From: Legionella santicrucis
GTDB taxonomy: Bacteria; Pseudomonadota; Gammaproteobacteria; Legionellales; Legionellaceae
DNA: 58,921 nt
Reading direction: 5' to 3'
NCBI RefSeq assembly: GCF_001468135.1
Contig: NZ_LNYU01000081.1
Coordinates: forward strand, 257,062 to 315,982
The number at the start of each line of letters is the position of its first letter. Within the stretch, counting starts at the first letter, position 1. The notes below the pieces were generated by a model. The model searched no databases. It was not told the origin of the DNA and saw only the letters and a list, made by a program, of their open reading frames with translations. This document shows positions 1-8,454 of the stretch, one piece after another. The translations under genes and the position numbers were made by a program.

Positions 1-105
1 ATATGTTTTACTTACCTAGTAAATTTCAACAGTTATCTTTGATATAAAAAATGCTCATAATGACGAAGTATAAAAATTTATTGATTGAAACACGAGGAGT
101 ATTTA

Positions 106-1651
106 ATGAGAAAAAAAAATAGAAGCAGATCTACAGGAAAAACAGGAAAAGTCTCTTCAAAACATTTCAACTGTAGATAAGTTAGATATTGCTCCTTATG
201 ATGAATTAATGCGTTCTCTTCCAGCAGAAGAACGGGAATATATTATTACTGAATTGGATAGTAATGTGGTTATTGAACGAGCTCGATTACTCTGCAAAGA
301 GCTTTCAAAAAATGAAATGGTGGGTTTAAATCTTGAGGAGTCACGAATTTTATTTTTGGCAGCATTAAGGAATTTAAAAGAGAACAAAATATCGGTAAAT
401 CAATTAGCAACACTCCATATTATTGATTCAGAAATTCGTACTTTATATGTAAATCCCATGATATATTTTATTCATAAATATGTGGATGATGATGAACTCA
501 CAAGAACATTTAATCTGTTTTCCTTAGCGAATCTACAAGGGATACCTACTTCGGTTAAAAGATATATTTATAACGCGATGATTCTACCCAAAACTGGTAT
601 GTCAGTATCTGATATGCCATGGCAAATGCGAAAACCATTAATGCAACGTTTTTTCAATTTTAATAACTCCGAATGGAGTCATTTTTGTGAAGAAATGAAC
701 AAAGCTCCTTCTACAGAGCAATTTTTTCATGTTCTGGTCGCTCCTGAAGAGGGGTGTTGGTCCAGTATTATTGCCAATATACAAAAAGTATTAAAGTGCA
801 TGCGTGTATTGGATTGGCTTGTTGATTCCAAAGATGGATTAGTAACAGAAAAAATAATGCTTGTGCCAAGCTTTAGCATGTTTCAGGCTGCCATCAATGC
901 AAAAGCAAAGACTTTAGGTAGAAATCCCGTAGAATTAATTCCCACTTATGGTTATATTGACCCTGAACATTACGCTGATTTAAAATCTTTCGGAAAAATT
1001 GCTATGGCTATGTATATGCCAGAAAGAAGAATAACAAGTAGATATCAAAATGAGCGGGGCGGATTTAGAACAAAAATTGATGGCCATCCATCAGAAACAG
1101 CCTTTGCTGGTGCCATTCATGATGTGTATCATGCAATGCGCGAAATAGCAATGTCAGAGAATGTCGCTAAAGCCAGAATGCGGCTAGCATGGATAGCAAA
1201 AAACCATCCCAAAAATAAACTGAATTCTAGTAGTCGTCCAGTTGATGATATTTTGGTAGATGGTGAATTAATTCGCTCCTATCCCCCTGAGATAGATACA
1301 ATCTTTGATCCTGAATATCGATCACCGAATGCGGAATCCTTTGGTGATTTATTTTATGATACTTCTTTAAAATCTGCTTTGCATGAAGATTTGAAACGTG
1401 CTTTTATTGAAGATATGGTTGTAAATAAAGAAGAATGGAAAAAACAATATCATTTAGGTAAATCAGATTTAAGAAATAAAGACCAGAAAATCTATGAAGA
1501 AATAGAATCCCAACAACTTGCAAAGCATATAGATGATACCGTTGTTAGTTTTAGAGATGTACAAACCATGAATAGAATTGGTTTTTTAGGAAATAATCCT
1601 CAAAGAAATTCGAATTTAGATTCCTCGTCAAAAAATTTATTAAGGTTCTAG
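106..1651 (+). CDS. Unknown 480+ aa protein, effector-like, start separated by a 9-A run
   Basis: I do not recognise this family. An uninterrupted frame gives 480 residues from an ATG at 209, but the same frame stays open back to 110 and reads plausible, charged, helical protein there. The ATG with a good ribosome-binding site (GAGGAG, about 7 nt upstream) is at 106, in a different frame, and terminates at 180. The two frames meet in a run of nine A residues at 111-119; removing one A joins them into one protein of about 514 residues. So this is either a frameshift, a sequencing error, or a slippage site. A His-rich stretch (HPSETAFAGAIHDVYHAMRE, about residues 294-313 counted from 209) could be catalytic. 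There is no signal peptide or membrane segment. The C-terminus is polar and Asn/Ser-rich. The neighbourhood of mobile-element remnants and an LRR gene fits an accessory effector-type gene, but that is inference. Confidence 0.7.
111..119 (+). other. Nine-A homopolymer at the frame junction
   Basis: Nine consecutive A residues lie two codons after the ATG at 106. Reading from that ATG stops at 180; deleting one A joins it to the long open frame ending at 1651. Runs of this length are known sites for replication or transcriptional slippage, so the run may control expression. Confidence 0.7.
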
Positions 1652-1682
1652 AAACTATTCAGAGCTTTTTCGCAAATACTCG

Positions 1683-1712
1683 ATCCCCTAGGCTTATTTC
1701 AAGCTAGGGGAT
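1683..1712. terminator. Inverted repeat downstream of the first gene
   Basis: ATCCCCTAG (1683-1691) pairs perfectly with CTAGGGGAT (1704-1712) around a 12-nt loop, 32 bases after the stop at 1651. There is no T-run, so it is at most a weak or non-canonical terminator; it could equally be a relic of a mobile-element end. Confidence 0.4.
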
Positions 1713-1927
1713 GTGAACCTCCTCGATTATAAGGCCTAATTTAGAAAATTGATTTGCAATAATAACTTCTATTTCGCTTTTACCAAGATTTTGAATTGAT
1801 GAACAAAATCCAACCTTGAGTATAGTTGAGGGTAGTATTCAATAATTTTTTCAATGCCTGGCATTCCAATAAAAATAAAGCGAATACCTGCATCATCATA
1901 GAATTCTCTAATTAATTCAAAAAATAG
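1704..1927 (-). pseudogene. Remnant of a transposition-type AAA ATPase (TniB/IS21-helper-like)
   Basis: The minus strand encodes a C-terminal piece of an AAA ATPase of the kind that accompanies transposases. The visible signature is a GIRFIFIGMPGIEKII stretch (sensor-1-like region) followed by YPQLYSRLDFVHQF. The frame then hits a stop, but a one-base shift restores a further stretch ending ...IIEEVHIP and a stop at 1704. No start, Walker A or Walker B motif remains. The remnant ends four bases from the LRR gene stop, so the two were probably brought together by insertion and deletion. The family assignment rests on motif resemblance only. Confidence 0.5.
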
Positions 1928-1930
1928 GTT

Positions 1931-2791
1931 TTACATGAGAATGTTACAACCAATTTTCCTTAACTCATCTAACCATGGCATAGACATAAGTTTATGGTTA
2001 CAACGTAAATCAATTTTTTCTAAATACTTTAGTTGCAATAATGACGTAGGCAATTCTGATAAATCATTATTGCGAAGATCTAAATATAAAAGGTTTTCAA
2101 GATGACCCACCTGTTCCGGAATTTTCTTAATATGATTATTTCTTAGGTTCAGTATCTTTAAATTCTTTAAAAATCCCACACTTTCAGGAATAACTTCCAA
2201 TTCATTATCTGAACAATCAAGGATACGGAGCATATTAAGTTTTCCAATTTCAGCTGGAAGTCTCTTCAATTGATTCTTCATTAAATGCAACTCTCTAATC
2301 AAAGTAAGATTTACTATCGTTTCGGGAAGATAAGTCAGTTTGTTGTTATAGGCTCTTAGCTCAATCAATGATTGCATATTGCCAATCTCGTCTTGAAATT
2401 TGGTAAGTTGATTTCCAGAGCAATTCAAATATTTTAACTGTGACAACTTACAAATTACATCCGGAAGCTCTTCAAAACAATTGTCAGCTATGTAAAGATA
2501 TTCATCTAAGGGAATTTGATCTAATGTATCCGGTAAACTAGTAAGGTAATTTCCGTTCATATCTAGAGTCCTTAAATTAATAAGCTTTGCAATTTTCTCA
2601 GAGAGCGTCTTAAATTGATTTGCTGAAATATTCAATCGTTCTAAATTAACAAAATTCTATAAATAGTCTGGCAGTGAATCTAAATTATTGTTGTAAGCAC
2701 TTATATGTCTCAAAAAAGTCATACTTTCAACTTCTTTGGGTATTTCAAAAATATTTTTATTATCTAAAATTAGTTGCTTATTTATAAACAT
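1931..2791 (-). pseudogene. Leucine-rich-repeat protein interrupted by an in-frame TAG
   Basis: From an ATG at 2791 the minus strand reads 286 sense codons of LRR protein, interrupted only by a TAG at 2659-2657 (codon 45). The repeat register (LxxLxLxxNxLxxLP, about 23 residues) runs straight through the stop: LDSLPDYL before it and NFVNLERLNISAN after it. This shows one gene with a nonsense mutation rather than two genes. About eleven repeats are visible, ending with a capping stretch (IDLRCNHKLMSMPWLDELRK). The remaining 234-residue frame would have to start at a TTG (2635) with no clear ribosome-binding site. LRR proteins of this bacterial type in Legionella are often translocated effectors; here that is inference. 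It could be dead, or produced by suppression or reinitiation. Confidence 0.75.
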
Positions 2792-2883
2792 AGTTAAATC
2801 TCATCGTTATTATTCAATCTAACTCTTTTAACAAAAACCGTGAAAAATCCTTTGAGAATATTGGTAAAGGCCATATAAGTTTC

Positions 2884-4425
2884 TTAAAAAGATAATTGAA
2901 ACCGTTGCATAATCACACGCTCATTGGGACGGTTTCTCACTTTACTTGTTGACGCAGTTGCATAGGTACCGGCAGTTAAGCATCCAGGAGTATCAGGGGC
3001 ATTTAATGCTCCTGTTGAACAACCTCCAATAAAATTAGTTTGATCATATTCTGTCATAATGACTATATTTCTATTAAAAAACCAATTAATCCCTATTCCC
3101 CAGGTATTAGCTTTTTGTACGGATAACCTAGGATCAGCAAAAGTGTAATTCGTTTGCTCTCCCTCTGTAGTAAAAGAATTAAAAATATGATTGTCCATCG
3201 CTAATTGTGACCACCTAGCTATTAATTGAAATGCCCCCAATGAGCCCTTCTCCCGAGGAGAGAAATTACGATTAGGATTTAATGATCCGAATGTAAAAGA
3301 TTCTTGAGTCAAATTATAAACAACTTGAACTTCTGCCGCATGGTTCGTCACCGTAGCGAATTGAAGATCATCCGCATTGGAGAAAACCAGTCCTTTAGAC
3401 AATGTTTGCTGAGTTTGTGTCCACTCCCCAAATACTCCAAAAGGGCCGAGGAACCAAAAAGCTTGAGGATGCAGCCGTTTTCTTGGGCCATTCCCATTTA
3501 CATTCATTTCATAAAAGAAAATTGGATTTTGACCAACAGAAACTAAAGCTGGTGGATTGCGTTGATTGTTTACATCTTCTGTACTGCCCGCGATACCAAG
3601 TCCTAAATTTCTTAAAAACGGCACTGAACTGTTTAAAAAAGGATTAGTGAATAATCGAACCTCAAATGCTTTATTCGCTAAAGTTGCTGTCTCTGAATTA
3701 AAAGTAGTGGGCGAAACAGGATTTAAACCGGGGTTGCTATTATCAAAAGTGCCTGTTAATACCCCAAGTTCATAAGAAAACCAGTCATTGAATCTATTGT
3801 ATTTATACTTATAAGGAGACCGATCTGTTTTTCGCTTTGGCCCCAAAGATCCATAGAATACGAAACCATATTCTCTATTTGGCCCCATCATCGTTGCATA
3901 GCCACGTTCTACTGTATTGTTCGTAGAGGCCCCCCTCAATCGATCAAATCCTGCTAAAAGACTTCTTTGTTTTCCTGCTCTTAAACTAAATACTTTAAAA
4001 TAATGCAAATCAATAATGGCATCAAATAAGCGAGTTTGGCCTTGACCAAAATCCGGAGTAAATAAGAAATCATTATATTTCAAAAAAGTACCATTAAAAA
4101 CGGGGCGTACACGCCTCATCCAAAATCGATCAATATTATCTTGGTTAATCATCTCTGTACTTGAGGCACCATTATTTATAGTTAATCCCTTTACATTGAA
4201 AAAAGCATCTTGGTCAAATTGATAAAGACCATGCAGAAATAATTTGTTTTGGTTATCATTTGAAATGAAGCCAAATCCATCTTGGCTAGCTATTACATGA
4301 CCATATTGCGAAGTATTTTTTTCTTTTATATTAGGAGTTCCGGCAGTAATAATGTAACAGAAAGAGAATAATATGCTCCCTAATAGGTATCTAAAATAGT
4401 GGGAATTTAGATTTATAAACAACAC
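2884..4425 (-). CDS. Phosphate-selective porin O/P-type outer membrane protein
   Basis: This 513-residue protein resembles the OprP/OprO porin family, which forms 16-stranded trimeric channels for anions in the outer membrane. It has an N-terminal hydrophobic segment (about residues 10-30, ending near ITAG), then alternating beta-strand patterns, including FMRRVRP-type, DFLFTPDFGQGQ and FSLRAGKQRS stretches typical of the family, and it ends in an aromatic beta-signal (MQRFQLSF). The start is a GTG preceded by AAGGA at good spacing. No phosphate-regulon genes or pho box are visible nearby, so the substrate is unknown. It stands alone, convergent with nothing and upstream of the LRR pseudogene. 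Confidence 0.8.
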   Translation of the reverse strand: MLFINLNSHYFRYLLGSILFSFCYIITAGTPNIKEKNTSQYGHVIASQDGFGFISNDNQNKLFLHGLYQFDQDAFFNVKGLTINNGASSTEMINQDNIDRFWMRRVRPVFNGTFLKYNDFLFTPDFGQGQTRLFDAIIDLHYFKVFSLRAGKQRSLLAGFDRLRGASTNNTVERGYATMMGPNREYGFVFYGSLGPKRKTDRSPYKYKYNRFNDWFSYELGVLTGTFDNSNPGLNPVSPTTFNSETATLANKAFEVRLFTNPFLNSSVPFLRNLGLGIAGSTEDVNNQRNPPALVSVGQNPIFFYEMNVNGNGPRKRLHPQAFWFLGPFGVFGEWTQTQQTLSKGLVFSNADDLQFATVTNHAAEVQVVYNLTQESFTFGSLNPNRNFSPREKGSLGAFQLIARWSQLAMDNHIFNSFTTEGEQTNYTFADPRLSVQKANTWGIGINWFFNRNIVIMTEYDQTNFIGGCSTGALNAPDTPGCLTAGTYATASTSKVRNRPNERVIMQRFQLSF

Positions 4426-4624
4426 GATCTTCCTTAATCCTCAACAGAGGCCAGATATTGCCAGAAATTGTAGATAAGTGCAAAACACAAATAAACCATC
4501 CACTGCAATTTATTGGTCTTGATGGAGCATAGCGTAATCAAGGTCTATTTCTACGCTTACTAAATTTATAAACTTTACTTTGAATTATTTTATTAGGTTT
4601 ACATAATAATAGGCTGTACGGTGC

Positions 4625-5254
4625 TTAATCATATTGCGTGTCAGTAGGATTGATAATGAGTTGATACAAACGCTCTAATTGCTTTTGTGTAACCCTATGG
4701 ATGGATAGCTCAGGAAGTTGATGGAGAGGAAAATAATCCAAATCAAGGATTTCTGTGTTAGGCTCAAAGTTTCCGGATAGAATTTGGGCGTAAAAAAATA
4801 ATTTATAAGTATGCGGCCATTGTGGTGGATGATTGTGCTTTAATTTATCCCAAACAGCCAGTAACTTTATAATTTTGACCTCATAACCCGCCTCTTCGCG
4901 AACTTCACGAATAATTGCCTCTGAAGGTGATTCAGATACATCGATCCAACCGCCTGGCAAAGACCAAAGATCATCTGATCTTTCTTTGACTAATAATATC
5001 TTTTCATTCTGGAGAATAACTGCGCGAACATCTACTTTGGGTGTAGGATAGCCTTTTTCTACTTGAAAATGCTCTTGGATAATATGGGCCGATTGTGAGG
5101 AACAGTAAGCAGCCATTTGTGCCGCAATTTGCTCAATTCGCTGAAACCGTTCGATGTCGTAGCTATTCTTCGAATAAGCTAGGCCCGCTTGGCAAAGTCC
5201 CTGCAGTTCAGTTACCCATTTGAACCAATACTGTTTGTCCATTATCACATTCAT
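4625..5254 (-). CDS. Nudix hydrolase with N-terminal dimerisation/recognition domain
   Basis: This 209-residue protein has a helical N-terminal domain (about residues 6-65) of the type found in ADP-ribose and nucleoside-diphosphate-linked Nudix enzymes, followed by a Nudix fold. The Nudix box is intact at about residues 102-124 (G-x5-E-x7-R-E-x2-E-E-x-G, seen as GWIDVSESPSEAIIREVREE), so it should bind Mg2+ and hydrolyse a nucleoside diphosphate attached to some moiety. The substrate cannot be read from sequence. Alternative start at residue 5. It is a single gene, with a 211-bp gap before the next, oppositely oriented gene. Confidence 0.85.
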   Translation of the reverse strand: MNVIMDKQYWFKWVTELQGLCQAGLAYSKNSYDIERFQRIEQIAAQMAAYCSSQSAHIIQEHFQVEKGYPTPKVDVRAVILQNEKILLVKERSDDLWSLPGGWIDVSESPSEAIIREVREEAGYEVKIIKLLAVWDKLKHNHPPQWPHTYKLFFYAQILSGNFEPNTEILDLDYFPLHQLPELSIHRVTQKQLERLYQLIINPTDTQYD

Positions 5255-5465
5255 TGATAAAATTTATAAAATCATGAATTACATGATGCTTTATAGATAA
5301 GATACAATATTTTTCTATTGATTCCAATTAAAAGCTCTATCCAGTTTACACAATCCTGTATGTTGTGATTTACCTAAAATCTCGATGATTTCCAAGCAGT
5401 TTAATCGCTTAAAACTATTCTATACTTTCATAAATAACGCAATTTTCATTATTAAGGAGATCTAA

Positions 5466-6566
5466 ATGAAAATAGCTTCGATAAGTTTGCCTAGCAGATT
5501 TAAAACAGGATTTGGTCTCCTAATGGTTTTATCCTTTTTTTCACAAAATACTTCTTCTGCTGAACTTGAAAATAACTCCTGTGCTTATGCATGTATGGAT
5601 TGGACCTTAGGCAGCACACAAATGGAAAAAGCAGAACAAGACTTCAAAAATAAGACTGGGCAGGATGTAAATTTTGGTGTCGGTACATTTATGGGAGAAG
5701 GTGATCAAGTTGGCACAGATAAGCATTTAGGGAGTTGCTTTCGGTTAGTATTTACAGAGAGTCAAAAAGATATCATAGCACAAGTAGTAAATACAGGATA
5801 TGACATGACCAATCCTAATCAATTTGATTTACAAATGGGCGCTGGTGGGATGGGAGCCTTCAATGCCTGTGCAGGGGATCCCAACATTAGCATGTATTCC
5901 GGAAATAAATTTCAATGGGGTCTTGTATACGGTGGCATTCAAAATGAAATTGATTGCAGTAATTTGCCAGAATATCCAACGGTAGTAAGTAGCAATGGTC
6001 AAACGAATAATCTGCAAATGTTATGTAAATATGGCTTTGACAATAAATATAGAGGCGAGAGCGGTTTAAATTATAAATTTAAATATGTACCAGAGCGAGT
6101 AAAATGTCCTGATGAACTCACTCAACTCACAGGATTTAAACGTAAAGATGATCCATCTAATTATGAATTATTGCTTTTTAAACCCTGTAACCTGGGAGAT
6201 AAATACTCAATTGCTTGCGCTATGACTCGTATGATGGATTGTGCGAAACCCACAGCCTCCTGGACTGATCACGTTAAAAATTTAGCTGTTTCAGGACCAT
6301 TACCTGCCTGCCAAAGAGATGGTTATACACGACAGAATAACGTAAATGCCCCTTCAGCCGCCTCACCTCAGTGCACTTCCGGACCACAACAAAGTTCTTA
6401 TTGTAAAGAGCATACAGGTTCGAATGTAGTTTTTTGTAGTTGGGATGAAGGAAACTCTACTGGTGGTGACTATTGCAATATTGATAAGTCCCATTGTTTA
6501 AGTTGCGGTGGTGGCAGCTGGTGTACTTGTAATAATGGCCAACTTAGCGGCTGCACTAACTCCTAA
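5466..6566 (+). CDS. Secreted GH45-like (double-psi beta-barrel) protein, putative endoglucanase
   Basis: The 366-residue protein has a signal peptide (about residues 1-32, ending near SSA) and then a region resembling glycoside hydrolase family 45. The clues are CFRLVF (91-96), the VVNTGYD and QFDLQMGAGGMGAFNAC stretch (107-135), WGLVYGGI followed by a Cys (151-164), and VKCPDELTQLTGFKR (212-226). These follow the order of GH45 elements, including the Asp of the FDLxxxGGG loop (D121 here), which serves as catalytic acid in characterised GH45 enzymes. The N-terminal catalytic Asp of the usual YWDCC motif is not clear; ACMDW (42-46) is the nearest candidate. A Cys-rich tail (about 305-366) is unique. 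AAGGAG lies close upstream of the start. The assignment is from motif recognition only; an expansin-like non-catalytic role is possible. Confidence 0.6.
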   Translation: MKIASISLPSRFKTGFGLLMVLSFFSQNTSSAELENNSCAYACMDWTLGSTQMEKAEQDFKNKTGQDVNFGVGTFMGEGDQVGTDKHLGSCFRLVFTESQKDIIAQVVNTGYDMTNPNQFDLQMGAGGMGAFNACAGDPNISMYSGNKFQWGLVYGGIQNEIDCSNLPEYPTVVSSNGQTNNLQMLCKYGFDNKYRGESGLNYKFKYVPERVKCPDELTQLTGFKRKDDPSNYELLLFKPCNLGDKYSIACAMTRMMDCAKPTASWTDHVKNLAVSGPLPACQRDGYTRQNNVNAPSAASPQCTSGPQQSSYCKEHTGSNVVFCSWDEGNSTGGDYCNIDKSHCLSCGGGSWCTCNNGQLSGCTNS

Positions 6567-6661
6567 AAGAATTTAAAGCTGTGAGGTGAAATTTGCTTTT
6601 TCTTTAAAGATAGTGCATCGTTTATTAATGCTCATAAGCCAGTCAAAAGAAAGGATATCAA

Positions 6662-7438
6662 ATGCCAACACAAGAGTGGCCAGCTCATGATTATGCAATT
6701 GGCTCCTATATTCAAGCAAGTGTAGCAAGTAACTATTTAAAATATTTAGACATACAACCAACAGATTATGTTTTAGATATTGGATGTGGCAATGGATCAT
6801 TTAGTCGAAAAATTTTGAATAAATTTCCTCAAAACCATTTTTTAGGCATAGACGCTTCAGAAAATATGTTGGCATTAGCAAGAGAAGAGTTTGCTGATTA
6901 CCCTAATGCTAAACTGCAACATGCTGATGCATTAACCCTAACATTTACCAATGAGTTTCACTATATTGTCTCCTTTTGGTGCTTACAATGGTGTGCATTC
7001 GCTATAGAAAAAGCATTCCTCAATATTCACAAAGCATTAAAGACGAACGGAAAAATATTCGCTCTCTTCCCTTCTGGCGATGATCCCTTTATTCTCAGCT
7101 ATTATAAAGTAAAAGAATCGAACCAATTTTCTTATCTCAACGAATTTAAACCGCCTGTAGATTATCAGCATTTCCGACACTTAGAAGAAAAAATACAAAA
7201 ACTCCCTTTTAAACACATCAAACTTGAACGACTCAAGCATCAAATTCGTTTACCTAGTTTGGATATTTTTCGTAATTTTGTAAATGGTATTGCTTTTTTT
7301 CAAGGCCAAGTCCCTAATGAACAAATAAACCTTATTAATGAGTCTTTAGTGAAAGTTTATGCGCAAGAATGTCAAGAGAAGTTTGCCGGTGAGTATTGGT
7401 TTATTTTTTCTGTTTATGTGGTACAAGGCGAAAAATAA
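6662..7438 (+). CDS. Class I SAM-dependent methyltransferase (BioC/trans-aconitate type)
   Basis: A 258-residue methyltransferase with the Rossmann SAM-binding motif I VLDIGCGNGSFS (about residues 37-48), acidic motif II around GIDASENML (62-70), and a D-A-L motif around 90. It matches the small-molecule methyltransferases typified by BioC and trans-aconitate methyltransferase; the acceptor is unknown. AAGGA stands 7 nt before the ATG. It may be co-transcribed with the preceding secreted protein (95-bp gap), although no functional link is apparent. Confidence 0.8.
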   Translation: MPTQEWPAHDYAIGSYIQASVASNYLKYLDIQPTDYVLDIGCGNGSFSRKILNKFPQNHFLGIDASENMLALAREEFADYPNAKLQHADALTLTFTNEFHYIVSFWCLQWCAFAIEKAFLNIHKALKTNGKIFALFPSGDDPFILSYYKVKESNQFSYLNEFKPPVDYQHFRHLEEKIQKLPFKHIKLERLKHQIRLPSLDIFRNFVNGIAFFQGQVPNEQINLINESLVKVYAQECQEKFAGEYWFIFSVYVVQGEK

Positions 7439-7450
7439 TTACGCTCAGGT

Positions 7451-7503
7451 AAAGTGAGCCTGTGTAACGAGTTTAGATACCACAGGCTGCCTTTATCCAC
7501 TTT
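7451..7503. terminator. Hairpin between convergent genes
   Basis: GCCTGTG (7458-7464) pairs with CACAGGC (7481-7487), and the outer AAAGTG (7451-7456) can pair with CACTTT (7498-7503). It sits between two genes that run towards each other, so it probably helps end both transcripts. It lacks a strong T-run. Confidence 0.45.
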
Positions 7504-7510
7504 AAAATGA

Positions 7511-8404
7511 TTAGTCTCGGGTATTTATATTGAGAAATTCTTGAATATTTTTTAATGTTAATAACCCTTTTGATCTAAGTGCTTCCTGAGTATTAAAACC
7601 TATATGTGGGGTAGCTATCAGATTAGGAGCCTCAAAAAGGTTATAGTCACTGGGTAATGGCGGTTCCATATCAAATACATCTAATGCTGCACCAGCAATT
7701 AATTGTTGTTCTAACGCTTGTTTGAGATCACTACTTACTACAATAGGACCTCTGGCACAATTAATTAAATAAGCAGTTTTTTTCATTTTAGATAAAAGTT
7801 TTAAATCAACCATTCCTCGGGTTGCATTAACAAGAGGAACATGTAACGTTATAAAATCCGATTGTGAAAATAAATTTTCTAAAGTTAATTGCGAATTTTT
7901 ACCATAATCTACTGTTTTCATTTGAAATGCTTCAGCAAGTCTTTTGACTTCTGACCCAATCGCTCCTAACCCTACAATACCTAAGGTTTTATTTTTTAAT
8001 TCAATACCTGTATTTGTCGTAGCTTTTTGCCTCACTTTCTGATTATTACCAGGAATATCGCGTGCTAAAGAGATCATAAGCCCAAACACAAGCTCCGCAA
8101 CCGCAGTATTTGCATATCCGGCGGCATTTTTCACTAAGATATTTCTCTGATTCACAGCATCCATATCAATATGATCAATTCCTGCAAATGCAACAGCAAT
8201 AAATTTCAATTCAGTTGCGGCATGAATCACTTTTGCAGACAAGGGGCGATTGGTAAGCGCAACAATATGAGCATCTTTGATATGATTGATTAATTGCTCA
8301 TCAGACCAATTGCGACTATCACATTCCGTAATGGCCTGATTAAATAGTTCAGAATGGATTTCATCGCTAGTAACACCTATTGGTTCAATAATCGCTATTT
8401 TCAT
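7511..8404 (-). CDS. D-isomer-specific 2-hydroxyacid dehydrogenase
   Basis: This 297-residue protein has the full architecture of NAD-dependent D-2-hydroxyacid dehydrogenases. The nucleotide-binding GLGAIG is at residues 145-150, the substrate-binding Arg in CARGP at 218, the relay Glu in FDMEPP at 247, and the catalytic His in TPHIGF at 267. It interconverts a 2-oxoacid and a D-2-hydroxyacid in the cytosol; the particular acid cannot be read. AAGGA precedes the start. It lies 50 bp downstream of the PLP-dependent decarboxylase on the same strand, so the two probably form an operon. Confidence 0.88.
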   Translation of the reverse strand: MKIAIIEPIGVTSDEIHSELFNQAITECDSRNWSDEQLINHIKDAHIVALTNRPLSAKVIHAATELKFIAVAFAGIDHIDMDAVNQRNILVKNAAGYANTAVAELVFGLMISLARDIPGNNQKVRQKATTNTGIELKNKTLGIVGLGAIGSEVKRLAEAFQMKTVDYGKNSQLTLENLFSQSDFITLHVPLVNATRGMVDLKLLSKMKKTAYLINCARGPIVVSSDLKQALEQQLIAGAALDVFDMEPPLPSDYNLFEAPNLIATPHIGFNTQEALRSKGLLTLKNIQEFLNINTRD

Positions 8405-8454
8405 TTTTAATCCTTTAATAATTGGCCTAGCAGTCTAGATAATTACTCTGAATT

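Noticed and set aside
6415..6435. GGTTCGAAT, reminiscent of a tRNA T-loop
   Set aside because: It lies inside the GH45-like gene and no acceptor or anticodon stem can be formed around it.
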